Assembly (NCBI RefSeq): GCF_014203795.1
Contig: NZ_JACHJU010000001.1
Span: forward strand, 3,968,001 to 4,032,000
DNA length: 64,000 bases
Direction of reading: 5' to 3'
DNA from: Streptosporangium album
Lineage (GTDB): Bacteria; Actinomycetota; Actinomycetes; Streptosporangiales; Streptosporangiaceae
Under the pieces are notes generated by a model that worked only from the letters and a program-made list of their open reading frames with translations, was not told the origin of the DNA and made no database searches. A program made the position numbers and the translations under genes. Positions 48,027 to 56,923 of the stretch are shown piece by piece. Numbering within the stretch: the stretch's first letter is position 1; every line of letters starts with the position of its first letter.

Positions 48027-49592
48027 ATGGCTGTCACTTTCGGAACTGCCCGGACCCTCGACCAGAGCATGATCGAACGCGTCGTCCGGCAGGTGACCTC
48101 CAGCGGGAAGACGCAGGCGATCACCGCGCCCTTCACCGGCGAGCCCCTCGCCGAACTGCCGCTCTCCACCGCCGAGGACGTCCGCGTCGCCCATGCCAAG
48201 GCGCATGAGGCTCAGCGGGCGTGGGCGGCCCTGCCCGTGCAGGAGAGGGCCGAGCCCTTCCTCCGGCTGCACGACGCCCTCCTCGACCGGCGCGAGGAGA
48301 TCCTCGACGTGGTCCAGTGGGAGACCGGCAAGGCCCGCAGGCACGCCTTCGAAGAGGTTCTCGACGTGGCGGGCTGCACGCTCCACTACGTACGGCGGGC
48401 GCCCGGCCTCCTGGCGCCCAGGCGCCGCGCGGGCATCTTCCCCATCGCGACGAAGACGTTCGAGGTGCGCCACCCCAAGGGCACCGTGGCGCTGATCTCC
48501 CCGTGGAACTACCCGCTCTCGCTCGGCGTCACCGACGTCGTCCCGGCCCTGCTCGCCGGCAACACCGTGGTCCACAAACCCGACACCCAGACCGCGCTGT
48601 CCACGCTGTGGACGATCGACCTGCTGGTCTCCCTCGGCATGCCCCGCGAGATCTGGCAGGTCGTCCTCGGCGACCCCGCCGAGATCGGTGACCCGCTGAT
48701 CGAGGGCGCCGACTACGTGGCGTTCACCGGCTCGACCCGGGGCGGCCGGAAGATCGCCGAGGCGGCGGCCAGCCGGCTGATCGGCTGCTCGCTGGAGCTC
48801 GGCGGCAAGAACCCGATGATCGTCCTCGACGACGCCGACCTGGACGTGGCGGCGCAGGGCGCGCTGCGCGCCTGTTTCACCAACGCCGGGCAGCTCTGCA
48901 TCTCCGTCGAGCGGCTCTACGTGCACGACGCCGTGCACGACGCGTTCGTGGAGAGGTTCGTCCGCCAGACCCGCAACATGAAGCTCGGCGCGGGACTCGA
49001 CTGGAACGTGCAGATGGGCTCGCTCACCTCCCGGCGCCAGCTCGACGCGGTCAGTGCCCACGTGGACGACGCCGTCGCCAAGGGCGCCGAGGTCCTCACG
49101 GGCGGGAAGGCGCGCCCCGACGTCGGCCCGCTGTTCTACGAGCCCACGATCCTGGCCGGGGTGGACGAGAGCATGGGTCTGTGCCGCGACGAGACCTTCG
49201 GCCCGGTCGTGTCGGTCTACCGGTTCGCCGACGAGGACGAGGCGGTCGAGAAGGCCAACGACAGCGACTACGGCCTCAACGCCTCCATCTGGACCCGCGA
49301 CCTGTCCCGGGGGCGCGCGCTGGCCACCCGGATCAAGGCCGGGACCGTCAACATCAACGAGGGGTACGGCTCGGCCTACGCCTCCTACGACGCTCCCATG
49401 GGCGGCATGAAGTCCTCCGGCCTGGGGCGCAGGCACGGGGCCGAGGGGCTGCTGAAGTACACCGAGACGCAGACCGTCTCCAGCCAGGCCTCCTGGCTGG
49501 GCTTCGAGCCGATCCTCGGCATGACCTACGACAAGTATGCCGACACCCTGTCGGGCCTGCTCAAGACCATGAAGAAGCTCCACGTGAAGTGA
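48027..49592 (+). CDS. gabD2: succinate-semialdehyde dehydrogenase (NADP-type), GabD2-like
   Basis: 521 residues. An aldehyde dehydrogenase with NAD(P) site VALISPWNYPLSLG and VAFTGSTRGGRKIAEAAA, general base Glu in SLELGGKNPMIV, and nucleophile Cys in TNAGQLCISVERLYV. The best match in memory is the actinobacterial GabD2 group, which oxidises succinic semialdehyde to succinate. The start ATG has TATTCT 6 nt upstream and no ribosome binding site. It is followed in the same direction by a choD-like gene. Confidence 0.9.
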   Translation: MAVTFGTARTLDQSMIERVVRQVTSSGKTQAITAPFTGEPLAELPLSTAEDVRVAHAKAHEAQRAWAALPVQERAEPFLRLHDALLDRREEILDVVQWETGKARRHAFEEVLDVAGCTLHYVRRAPGLLAPRRRAGIFPIATKTFEVRHPKGTVALISPWNYPLSLGVTDVVPALLAGNTVVHKPDTQTALSTLWTIDLLVSLGMPREIWQVVLGDPAEIGDPLIEGADYVAFTGSTRGGRKIAEAAASRLIGCSLELGGKNPMIVLDDADLDVAAQGALRACFTNAGQLCISVERLYVHDAVHDAFVERFVRQTRNMKLGAGLDWNVQMGSLTSRRQLDAVSAHVDDAVAKGAEVLTGGKARPDVGPLFYEPTILAGVDESMGLCRDETFGPVVSVYRFADEDEAVEKANDSDYGLNASIWTRDLSRGRALATRIKAGTVNINEGYGSAYASYDAPMGGMKSSGLGRRHGAEGLLKYTETQTVSSQASWLGFEPILGMTYDKYADTLSGLLKTMKKLHVK

Positions 49593-49698
49593 GGCTCACC
49601 TCTCCGCGGGTGACCGCCGGTCGGTCGCGGGGATCGGCGGAGCGGCTCGGGCCGAGGGCCCGCGCCGAGGCCGGCTCATGGTTCGAAGGGAACGGTGG

Positions 49699-51390
49699 AT
49701 GTTCAACTACGACGTGCTGGTGATCGGCTCGGGGTTCGGCGGCAGCGTCTCGGCGCTCCGGCTGACGGAGAAGGGCTACAAGGTCGCCGTGCTGGAGGCC
49801 GGACGGCGGTTCGACGACAGCACGCTGCCCGCGACCTCCTGGCGGGCCCGTGACTTCCTGTGGGCGCCGGCGCTCGGTCTGAAGGGCATCCAGCGCATCC
49901 ACGTGCTGCGCGGCCAGAAGGGCACCGGCGTCATGGTCCTCGCGGGCGCCGGGGTCGGCGGCGGCTCGCTGGTCTACGCCAACACCCTCTACGAACCCCT
50001 CGACCCGTTCTTCAGCGACGCCCAGTGGGCGGGCATCACCGACTGGAAGGCGGAGCTCGCCCCCTCCTACGACCAGGCCAGGCGGATGCTGGGTGTGATG
50101 GTCAACCCGACCGTCACCCGCGCCGACGAGGTGGTGCGGAAGGTCGCCGACCAGATGGGCGTGGGCGGCACCTTCCATCTGGCCCCGGTCGGCGTCTTCT
50201 TCGGCGAGCCGGGCGTCGAGGTCGACGACCCCTACTTCGGCGGCGCCGGGCCACGCCGCAGGGGCTGCGTCGAGTGCGGCGAGTGCATGACCGGCTGCCG
50301 GCACGGCGCCAAGAACACGCTCGTCAAGAACTACCTCCACCTCGCCGAGAAGGCCGGCGCCACGGTCCACCCGGAGACCACGGTCACCTCGGTCCGCCCG
50401 GTGGACGGCGGCTACGAGGTCGAGGTGAGCAGGACGGGCGCGCCCTGGCGCCGCCGTACCCTCACCGCCGAACAAGTGATCTTCGCGGCCGGGACGTACG
50501 GCACGCAGCGCCTGCTGCACCGCCTCAAGTCCGACGGTCTCCTGCCCCGGCTGTCCGACCGGCTCGGCGCTCTGACCAGGACGAACTCCGAAGCGCTGCT
50601 CGGCTTCGAGCGGCCGTCCGTCGAGGGTGAGAAGCTCAACCGCGGTGTGGCGATCACCTCCTCCATCCACCCCGACGCCCACACCCACATCGAGCCCGTC
50701 CGCTACGGCGACGGCTCCAACGCGATGGGCATGCTCCGCACCCTGCTCATCGACGGCGGCGGACCTCCCCGCTGGCGCGTGTTCCTCGCCGAGGCGGCGC
50801 GCCGGCCCCACCGGGTGCTGCGGATGTTCAACCACCGCCGGTGGTCCGAGCGCGGGCTCATCGCCCTGGTCATGCAGGCGAAGGACAACTCGATCACCCT
50901 GTCCGCGAGGAAGGGCGTGTTCGGCTGGAGACTCCGCTCCCGGCGGGGACACGGCGAGCCCAACCCCACCTGGCTCCCGGTCGGCCACGAGTTCGTCCGG
51001 CACGCCGCCGAGGAGGTCGGCGGCATGGCCGGAGGTTCCTGGCTGGATCTGTTCGACATCCCCGCCACCGCGCACTTCCTGGGCGGCTGCGCGATCGGCG
51101 CGGACCGGGACAGCGGGGTGATCGACGCCTACCACCGGGTGTACGGGCACAAGGGACTGCACGTCGTCGACGGCTCCGCCGTCTCCGCCAACCTCGGCGT
51201 CAACCCCTCCCTCACCATCACCGCCCAGGCCGAGCGCGCCATGTCGCTCTGGCCCAACAAGGGAGAGGCCGACCCCCGTCCCGCGCCGGGCTCTCCCTAC
51301 GTCCGGCTGCCGCCGATCGCCCCCAGGAACCCGGCCGTCCCCGCCGCCGCTCCCGGCGCCCTCCGCCTGCCCATCGTCGGCATCACGTAG
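49699..51390 (+). CDS. choD: GMC-family oxidoreductase, ChoD-like (putative cholesterol oxidase)
   Basis: 563 residues from ATG 49699 (GAAGGGA upstream; ATG 49678 is possible). The FAD motif is DVLVIGSGFGGSVSALRLTE and the second GMC motif is AGAGVGGGSLVYANTLY. A cysteine cluster CVECGECMTGC could hold a metal or an iron-sulfur centre. The terminal active-site region is AHFLGGCAIGADRDSG and SAVSANLGVNPSLTITAQAE. It closely resembles M. tuberculosis ChoD (Rv3409c), which also lies next to guaB3; here ~11 kb separates them. True substrate unproven. Confidence 0.88.
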   Translation: MFNYDVLVIGSGFGGSVSALRLTEKGYKVAVLEAGRRFDDSTLPATSWRARDFLWAPALGLKGIQRIHVLRGQKGTGVMVLAGAGVGGGSLVYANTLYEPLDPFFSDAQWAGITDWKAELAPSYDQARRMLGVMVNPTVTRADEVVRKVADQMGVGGTFHLAPVGVFFGEPGVEVDDPYFGGAGPRRRGCVECGECMTGCRHGAKNTLVKNYLHLAEKAGATVHPETTVTSVRPVDGGYEVEVSRTGAPWRRRTLTAEQVIFAAGTYGTQRLLHRLKSDGLLPRLSDRLGALTRTNSEALLGFERPSVEGEKLNRGVAITSSIHPDAHTHIEPVRYGDGSNAMGMLRTLLIDGGGPPRWRVFLAEAARRPHRVLRMFNHRRWSERGLIALVMQAKDNSITLSARKGVFGWRLRSRRGHGEPNPTWLPVGHEFVRHAAEEVGGMAGGSWLDLFDIPATAHFLGGCAIGADRDSGVIDAYHRVYGHKGLHVVDGSAVSANLGVNPSLTITAQAERAMSLWPNKGEADPRPAPGSPYVRLPPIAPRNPAVPAAAPGALRLPIVGIT

Positions 51391-51481
51391 TTTCTCCGCC
51401 CGTCGAGTTCCGTGCGACCCGCCTCCGGGCCAGGAGCGCCGGGGCATGGCCCGGAGGTCATGGCCTCTCCGCCGGGCGAGG

Positions 51482-52018
51482 TCAGGCCATGGCGTGACAG
51501 AGGCGCTCACGGTCCTCGGCCGGGAGCCGGCGCTGGAGACGGTGAGCGCGGATCAGGGAGTCGGCGACCTCGCACACCCGTGCGATCTCCACCTCCATCA
51601 GTGACACCTCGGCCAGGCGGTTCTCGTGCAGCCAGGTCACCACCTCGGCCCACGACCAGAGACTCACCCGGGGCCGGCGCACCTTCGGCGCCGGAAACCC
51701 CCCGGGTCCCCGGCGGCCCACGGCCCAGTGGTCGGCTGTGGCGAAGGTCCGTCCGGTCCGTTCGGCGATCTCGGTAAGCGTCACAAGGTCCTCGTTGACG
51801 CCGGTCACCTCAACACCGGCTGCCCGGCCCTGGGTGATCGCGGAGGCGATCGCCTCCACCGCCGTGGCGGCTTCCCGGTCGAACGCGGCGACGCCGGGCC
51901 CACCCGTGCCGGGATCGAGCGACACCGTGGCATCGTCCCATCCCGCCTCGTGCAGAGCGTCGATCACCGCTTCGCCGGCCAAGGCCACGAAGTGCAGCTC
52001 GAAGCTGTAAACGGTCAT
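51482..52018 (-). CDS. helix-turn-helix protein, second gene of a possible toxin-antitoxin-like pair
   Basis: 178 residues from ATG 52018 (AAGGAGAG upstream). The N-terminal ~65 residues form a small alpha/beta domain (SFELHFVALAGEAVIDALHE; DATVSLDPGTGGPG). They are followed by an excisionase/MerR-like segment (VTLTEIAERTGRTFATADHW; RRPRVSLWSWAEVVTWLHEN). Its ATG overlaps the stop of a small HicA-like frame (ATGA), so the two would be coupled. Similar pairs occur in many actinomycetes as far as I recall; their function is not described to my knowledge. Confidence 0.7.
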   Translation of the reverse strand: MTVYSFELHFVALAGEAVIDALHEAGWDDATVSLDPGTGGPGVAAFDREAATAVEAIASAITQGRAAGVEVTGVNEDLVTLTEIAERTGRTFATADHWAVGRRGPGGFPAPKVRRPRVSLWSWAEVVTWLHENRLAEVSLMEVEIARVCEVADSLIRAHRLQRRLPAEDRERLCHAMA

Positions 52019-52272
52019 CCGATCTGCTCTCCTTCCGTCGGATCGTCTTCGGGTGCGTGCGGACATTGGTCAACGAGACGGCGCAGGCGCTTCGCGTGCG
52101 CCTCCGGAGAGCGCGGTGTCGACCATATGGACGTCGGCGGTCTGCATCCTTGTTGTCCGCCAGGACATGAACCGCGTCCCGATGCGTGACCTCCGGCCTT
52201 CTCGACGGTCCATCTGGCGGCGATCATGTAATCGATCGCCGCCCTTATCTCCTTGTTGGGATGCCGATCCGT
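52015..52272 (-). pseudogene. small HicA-like frame with a probable ACG in place of the start codon
   Basis: The open frame from 52284 to the TGA at 52015 encodes, in order, DRHPNKEIRAAIDYMIAARW, EKAGGHASGRGSC, TSIWSTPRSPEAHAKRLRRL and VDQCPH. This is the pattern of a small family of ~80-residue proteins (HPNKEIR ... GHAxGR ... ISxWSTPxNPxxHAxxLRR). No ATG, GTG, TTG or CTG occurs upstream of the conserved N-terminus; an ACG at 52272-52270 stands where the start is expected. The first ATG (52227) would lose about 15 conserved residues. Either a decayed gene or a rare ACG start. Confidence 0.45.
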
Positions 52273-52309
52273 GTAGAGGTAATACTACATCATGTTGAGT
52301 TAACTCTAC
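52273..52309. promoter_or_regulatory. inverted repeats ahead of the HicA-like/HTH pair
   Basis: GTAGAG (52273-52278) and CTCTAC (52304-52309) bracket a 10-bp perfect palindrome GAGTTAACTC (52297-52306). On the minus strand TAGTAT (52287-52282) is a candidate -10. Autoregulation by the HTH partner would be expected of such a module. Confidence 0.5.
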
Positions 52310-52413
52310 GATATGCGAGAATCGAGGTGTCTCCAGGGCAGGGACGGCGGGCCGTTCTGAGGTGACGGTGGTGGCGGGGGAGACATCTCCTCCGCCACCA
52401 CCGTGCTCATCGT

Positions 52414-53163
52414 TCAGGCGACAGCCTGGAACAACTTCTCCGCCTCGGCGATCGCCCGTGTCAGGGCCTCGGGCTCCGGCCGCAGCCCGGCCACGATCGC
52501 GTCGATGCCGCGTAGGCCCGCCTGCTGCAGAAGCCGCTTCTCGTTGGTGGCCCACTCGCCACGCGCCGCCAGCACCGCGTGCGCCGTCTGCATGGCGACG
52601 GTGGCCAACGCGCCCGCGACCTCGGTGGCCTGTCCGCGCGGGACGTACGCGCCCTTGGCGTACTGGAGCGTCAGGGCCGCCCGGCCGCGCCACTCCGGCG
52701 GGGCCGCTGCGCGCAGCGCCTCCGGGTACGTGGGATGCGGCAGGGTGCCGCGTAGCACCTGGTTGACGGCGAGTTCGGCGACCACCAGGTAGCTGGGGAC
52801 GCCCGCGAGGTGGAACATCAGCGGCTCCCAGCGGAAGCGGCCCTGCTGGGCCTCGGCGAGTTCGTGTTCGACGACGTCGAGGTCGCGGTAGTGGACATCG
52901 ACGGGCCGGCCGTAGACGGTGAGCCAAGCTCCGCCGTTGAAGACGCCGCCGCCCCAGTCGCCGATCTCGGAGACCTCGCCGTCCCAGCCGACGGCACGCA
53001 GGTCGGCCGGATCGAAGCCGCCCCGGTAATAGACGGCGAAGTCCCAGTCGCTGTCCGGGGTGTGGGTGCCCTGAGCACGCGAGCCGCCCAGGGTGACGGC
53101 GTGTACGGCGGGCAGGGCGGCCAGCTGGTCGGCGACATGGTCGAGGAACATTTCGTCGGTCAT
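52414..53163 (-). CDS. nucleotidyltransferase-domain protein
   Basis: 249 residues from ATG 53163. The N-terminus carries the polymerase-beta-type signature GGSRAQGTHTPDSDWDFAVY (G-S ... D-x-D), and a third acidic residue may be in VDVHYRDLDVV. The C-terminal ~110 residues are helical, as in kanamycin-nucleotidyltransferase-like or small-molecule adenylyltransferase proteins (QVLRGTLPHPTYPEALRAAA; LLQQAGLRGIDAIVAGL). It could modify a small molecule or aminoglycoside; no partner antitoxin is seen. Ribosome binding site weak. Confidence 0.82.
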   Translation of the reverse strand: MTDEMFLDHVADQLAALPAVHAVTLGGSRAQGTHTPDSDWDFAVYYRGGFDPADLRAVGWDGEVSEIGDWGGGVFNGGAWLTVYGRPVDVHYRDLDVVEHELAEAQQGRFRWEPLMFHLAGVPSYLVVAELAVNQVLRGTLPHPTYPEALRAAAPPEWRGRAALTLQYAKGAYVPRGQATEVAGALATVAMQTAHAVLAARGEWATNEKRLLQQAGLRGIDAIVAGLRPEPEALTRAIAEAEKLFQAVA

Positions 53164-53475
53164 AAGAATCCGATCGAGTGAAGTGAATGATGGGCGATGT
53201 GTGCGCACCGGATAGACGCCGGAGCGGGAGCTCGGACAGCGTCATGTGGATCGATGCGTCGGGACCGTGTCATCACTTCATGATCACGACTATACCGCCC
53301 CCCGCTTGCCGAAGCGAGCCTGCGCGGTCATTCGTCGGCGGCGGCGTCCGAGGCGTGCGGCGGCCTGAGCCCGCCGGGCAGCTCCGGGAGCCGGCAGGGG
53401 GAGCGGCCGAGCATGTTGACGTGGTGCCGGACGCCCCGGCTGGCGGTTTGTCGGGTATTCGACCAGTATCCCGGT
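53164..53475. other. 312-bp intergenic region with possible gene debris
   Basis: It separates divergent genes. A minus-strand frame ending at 53328 reads HVNMLGRSPCRLPELPGG, which faintly resembles the C-terminus of Tn3-family transposases. It is short and may be coincidence. No promoter stands out. Confidence 0.3.
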
Positions 53476-54867
53476 GTGATCTGGAACGTTGAGGAGTTCG
53501 TACGCGCCGCCACCGTGACAGTCGAGGGGCTGGCCGCCTACGTGGACGAGAGCCAGCGTGGCGGCTCGCCCGTTCTGGGCCGTCGCCCGCCGCGTGAGCT
53601 GGCCGAGAAGCTGGGACTCGTCCGGTGGATCCGCGAGGGCGGGATGACGCCGGAGAGCTACGCCGAATTCCTGGCCGCCTATTTGGACGAGGGGACCCGG
53701 CTCCATCACCCCGCCCACCTGGGCCACCAGGTCGCCGCCCCCGACTTCCCCGCCGCGCTCGCCGACTTCGTGCACGGCGCCGCCAACAACCCCATGGCGA
53801 TCTACGAGATGGGCGCCTCGGCCGCGACCGTCGAGTTCGAGGTCCTGCGCTGGATGCTGGACACGGTGGGTTTCGGCGACACCGGCGGCGGGGTGCTCAC
53901 CCACGGCGGTTCGCTGGCCAATCTCACCGCGCTGCTGGCCGCGCGGGCGGCCGCCGCACCGGACGCGTGGACCGACGGTGTCCCCGCCGACCTCGCGCTG
54001 CTCGCGCCCGCGTCGGCGCACTACTCGCTCACCCGCGCCGCGGCGATCCTCGGGCTGGGGGAACGGGCCGTCATGCCGCTGGACGTCGACGCGCTGGGCA
54101 GGATCGAGGTCACCCGCCTGCCCGACGCCCTGGACCGGGTACGGCGGGCGGGACGGCGGCCGATGGCCCTGGTGGCCGGTGCCTGCGCGACGGGGACCGG
54201 GCTCCACGACGACCTGCGTGGCATCGGGGAGTTCTGCGCCGAAACCGGCGTCTGGTTCCACGTGGACGGGGCCCACGGGGCGTCGGCACTGCTCAGCGAG
54301 GAGCACCGGCACCTGCTCGACGGGATCGAGCTGGCCGACTCCCTCATCTGGGACGCGCACAAGATGCTGCGGACCTCCAGCCTGGCGGCGGCCGTACTGA
54401 CCAGGCGGGAGAGCGACCTGGACGCGGCCTTCCAGCAACGGGCGAGCTACCTGTTCTACGGCGACCAGGGCTCCGACCTGATCGGCAGGACCGTGGAGTG
54501 CAGCAAGGCCGAGCTGGGCCTGAAGGTCTTCCTCAACCTGGCCTGGCGGGGCGAGCGGGGCCTGGGTGACCACGTCGCGCGGCAGTACGCCACCGCCCGC
54601 CGTTTCTGGGAGCTGGCCCGGCAGCGCCCCGGCTTCACCTGCCCCTACGAGCCGGAGAGCAACATCGTCTGTTTCCGGTACGGCACCGGCGACCAGGTGG
54701 AGATCCGCGAGCGGCTGATGGAGGACGGCGCCTTCCAGCTCACCTCGGCCGAGATCGACGGCGTCCGCCACCTGCGGATCGCCGTGATGGCCCCCGCCAC
54801 GGACGACAAGACGCTGGAGGCGCTGCTCGACCGGATCGGTGAGGAGGGGCGTCAGACCAGCCGGTGA
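53476..54867 (+). CDS. PLP-dependent group II amino-acid decarboxylase-like protein
   Basis: About 463 residues from GTG 53476 (ATG 53413 would add 21 non-conserved residues; start uncertain). The fold-type I decarboxylase pattern is clear: FVHGAANNPMAIYEMGASAA, GVLTHGGSLANLTALLAARA, VHVDGAHG-like FHVDGAHGASALL, and the PLP lysine in LIWDAHKMLRTSS. Relatives act on aromatic amino acids, glutamate, diaminobutyrate or cysteine-like substrates. The substrate cannot be read from the sequence. Confidence 0.85.
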   Translation: MIWNVEEFVRAATVTVEGLAAYVDESQRGGSPVLGRRPPRELAEKLGLVRWIREGGMTPESYAEFLAAYLDEGTRLHHPAHLGHQVAAPDFPAALADFVHGAANNPMAIYEMGASAATVEFEVLRWMLDTVGFGDTGGGVLTHGGSLANLTALLAARAAAAPDAWTDGVPADLALLAPASAHYSLTRAAAILGLGERAVMPLDVDALGRIEVTRLPDALDRVRRAGRRPMALVAGACATGTGLHDDLRGIGEFCAETGVWFHVDGAHGASALLSEEHRHLLDGIELADSLIWDAHKMLRTSSLAAAVLTRRESDLDAAFQQRASYLFYGDQGSDLIGRTVECSKAELGLKVFLNLAWRGERGLGDHVARQYATARRFWELARQRPGFTCPYEPESNIVCFRYGTGDQVEIRERLMEDGAFQLTSAEIDGVRHLRIAVMAPATDDKTLEALLDRIGEEGRQTSR

Positions 54868-54877
54868 CGGACCCGGA

Positions 54878-55018
54878 CTAGACGGCGTGGTCCTGGTCGA
54901 GGTCGCAGTGGACAGGGCTCTGGTCACCTCTACCGGGCCGCTCTCGTCGAAGGGCTGGCCGGTCCACTTCTCCCGCTCGGCGAGCGTGCCGTCTGCGGTG
55001 CCGTGGTCGCGACTGGTT
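54878..55018 (-). pseudogene. C-terminal gene remnant with a probable frameshift
   Basis: The minus strand encodes LAEREKWTGQPFDESGPVEV followed by TRAL; a one-base shift then continues as HCDLDQDHAV to a TAG at 54880-54878. The join behaves like a single lost base in a formerly continuous C-terminus. Family not identified. It sits just beyond the stop of the HxlR regulator gene. Confidence 0.35.
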
Positions 55019-55432
55019 TCAGTGGATGTCGGAGTCGGGGTTGGCCGTGTCCCAGGCACGTCGGGACGCGGCGATGCCGTCACGGTGTTCGGCCGACCAG
55101 TCGGCCAGGGCCTTCACCAGGTGGGTGAGGCTGTGGCCGGTCTCCGTCAGCTCGTACTCGACCTGCGGCGGGACCGTGGGATGGACGGTCCTGGAGACCA
55201 GGCCGTCGCGTTCCAGGCGCCGGACGGTCAGGGTGAGCATCCGCTGGGAGATGCCGGGGACCGCCCGCTGGAGCTGCCGGAACCGGTGCATGCCCTGGGC
55301 CAGCTCGACGACGACCAGCACCGACCATTTGTCGCCGATCCGGTCGAGAACCTCGCGGATGCCGCAGTCCTCGTGCTCTCCTCCGCAGGAGACGACCGGT
55401 TCGGTGGTTACCGCGATGTGCCCAACTGACAT
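55019..55432 (-). CDS. HxlR family transcriptional regulator
   Basis: 137 residues from ATG 55432 (AAGGAGG upstream). The winged-helix HxlR core reads DRIGDKWSVLVVVELAQGMH, RFRQLQRAVPGISQRMLTLT and VRRLERDGLVSRTVHPTVPP. A cysteine pair in SCGGEHEDCGIREVL sits where HypR/QorR-type sensors have their redox-active cysteine, so thiol or quinone sensing is plausible. It is divergent from an NAD(P)-binding reductase gene, its likely target. Confidence 0.9.
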   Translation of the reverse strand: MSVGHIAVTTEPVVSCGGEHEDCGIREVLDRIGDKWSVLVVVELAQGMHRFRQLQRAVPGISQRMLTLTVRRLERDGLVSRTVHPTVPPQVEYELTETGHSLTHLVKALADWSAEHRDGIAASRRAWDTANPDSDIH

Positions 55433-55517
55433 GAAAGTGCCTCCTTATGCCGTACGCCGTGGTTATCGATGATGGTCCCGGTTACCGGAAAGAACCAGTC
55501 AATCGGGGGAGATCTCC

Positions 55518-56351
55518 ATGATTCTCATCACCGGCGCCACGGGCGCCCTCGGCGGACTCGTCGCCGCACGGCTCTCCGGACGCGACGACGTCGTGCTCGG
55601 CACCCGTGATCCCCGGCAGGCCCCGGGAGGGCTCCCGGTCCGCCGTGTCGACTTCGACGACCCCGACTCCCTGTCGGACGGCTTCGCCGGGGTGGACACG
55701 CTGCTGCTCGTCTCGGCCGGCTACGGCGAGGACGACGTGGTCGTCGCCCGGCACGGCGCGGCGATCGAGGCCGCGGAGAAAGCCGGGATCGGGCACATCG
55801 TCTACACCAGCCTGAGCGCCGCCGGTGACCACCTGACCTACGCCCTCGCCCACCGCTGGACCGAGCGCAGGCTCCGGGAGGGAGACGCGACCTGGACGGT
55901 CCTGCGCAACGGCCTCTACGCCGAACTGCTCGCCACGCTCACCCCCGTCGTGGACGGGAGGGTCACCGCACCCCTGGGACAGGGCAGGCTGGCCGCGGTC
56001 GCCAGGGAGGACCTCGCCGACGTCGCGGCCCGCGTGGTCGTCGACGCCCGGGCGCACGCGGGCCGGACCTACGAGCTCGTCGGCGAGGAGGCCGTCGGCG
56101 GCGCCGATCTCGCCCGCGCCCTCACCGCCGCCACCGGGAGCGCCGTCTCCTATGAGCCCGGTACCCTCGCCGAGGCCCGTGCGGCCTTCGCGGTCTCCGG
56201 CCTGGAGCCGCTCCAGGTCCCGATGCTGGTGACCACGTATTCCAGCATCGCGAACGGGTTCATGGCGGAGACGGAGAGCGACCTGCGGGCCCTGCTCGGC
56301 CGGGCTCCCCGCTCCGCCCTGACGGTCGTCACCGGGAGTGCCTCCCGGTGA
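55518..56351 (+). CDS. NmrA/SDR-family NAD(P)-dependent oxidoreductase (quinone-reductase-like)
   Basis: 277 residues from ATG 55518 (GGGGGAGA upstream). The nucleotide-binding motif is MILITGATGALGGLVAARL, and TSLSAAGDHLTYALAHRWTE and TVLRNGLYAELL follow, as in QorB/azoreductase-type atypical SDR proteins. The HxlR-reductase pair mirrors the known QorR-quinone reductase arrangement, so a role in electrophile or quinone detoxification is inferred. Confidence 0.88.
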   Translation: MILITGATGALGGLVAARLSGRDDVVLGTRDPRQAPGGLPVRRVDFDDPDSLSDGFAGVDTLLLVSAGYGEDDVVVARHGAAIEAAEKAGIGHIVYTSLSAAGDHLTYALAHRWTERRLREGDATWTVLRNGLYAELLATLTPVVDGRVTAPLGQGRLAAVAREDLADVAARVVVDARAHAGRTYELVGEEAVGGADLARALTAATGSAVSYEPGTLAEARAAFAVSGLEPLQVPMLVTTYSSIANGFMAETESDLRALLGRAPRSALTVVTGSASR

Positions 56352-56442
56352 CGACCGGAGATCCTCAGCCAGGATCAGGCTGAGCGGAGATCGTACTCGT
56401 CGTCGGTCGGGGGTGGTGCGGCCCGGTCGCCCCGCTTCGGGC

Positions 56443-56916
56443 TCACTCGGTGATCCGGGGCATGGGGGCGGGGCCGAGGTCACCGTCGGGCTCGCGGGTG
56501 AGAAGGGCGAGCAGCGCCGGGTCCGCATAGATTTCGGCACTGTGCCGCCACTGGGCCAGCAGGAGCGCGATCGGAGCGAGGTTCTCCAAGGCCACCGCGC
56601 CGCGCGCGATGTCCACCAACTCGGCGAGCATCGTGTCCACGTCCTCCGGGGGGAGAAACGTGCTCCAGGGCAGAGCCTCAGGCAGGGCCTGGCGCAGGGC
56701 CGCGATGTTCTCGGTGCGCACGAGCCCGGCGAGGAGGCGGGAGGTGAAATCGACGACCGTGGTGTCCCGCTCCAACTGGTCGACGCGCATCAGCGCGAGA
56801 TCTCCGGCGTCGCGGCGCCGGAGACGCAGCGCCCGGACGGTGTCCAGCCTTCTCGTGGTCGCGGCCGGATGATGGAGCAGCTCGCTGAAGGGCACGTCCT
56901 CATAGGCCATCGTCAT
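56443..56916 (-). CDS. Phd-like orphan antitoxin-type protein
   Basis: 157 residues from ATG 56916. The N-terminus (YEDVPFSELLHHPAATTRRL; RALRLRRRDAGDLALMRVDQ) resembles the 'prevent-host-death' DNA-binding fold seen in actinobacterial antitoxin-like proteins. The C-terminal ~90 residues are helical (LPPEDVDTMLAELVDIARGA). No toxin gene flanks it. TACTGT lies 7 nt before the ATG and no ribosome binding site is present. Confidence 0.65.
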   Translation of the reverse strand: MTMAYEDVPFSELLHHPAATTRRLDTVRALRLRRRDAGDLALMRVDQLERDTTVVDFTSRLLAGLVRTENIAALRQALPEALPWSTFLPPEDVDTMLAELVDIARGAVALENLAPIALLLAQWRHSAEIYADPALLALLTREPDGDLGPAPMPRITE

Positions 56917-56923
56917 AATATCC

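Noticed and set aside
49561..51510. A 649-residue minus-strand open frame opposite choD
   Set aside because: Antisense shadow; choD on the plus strand has intact FAD and GMC motifs.
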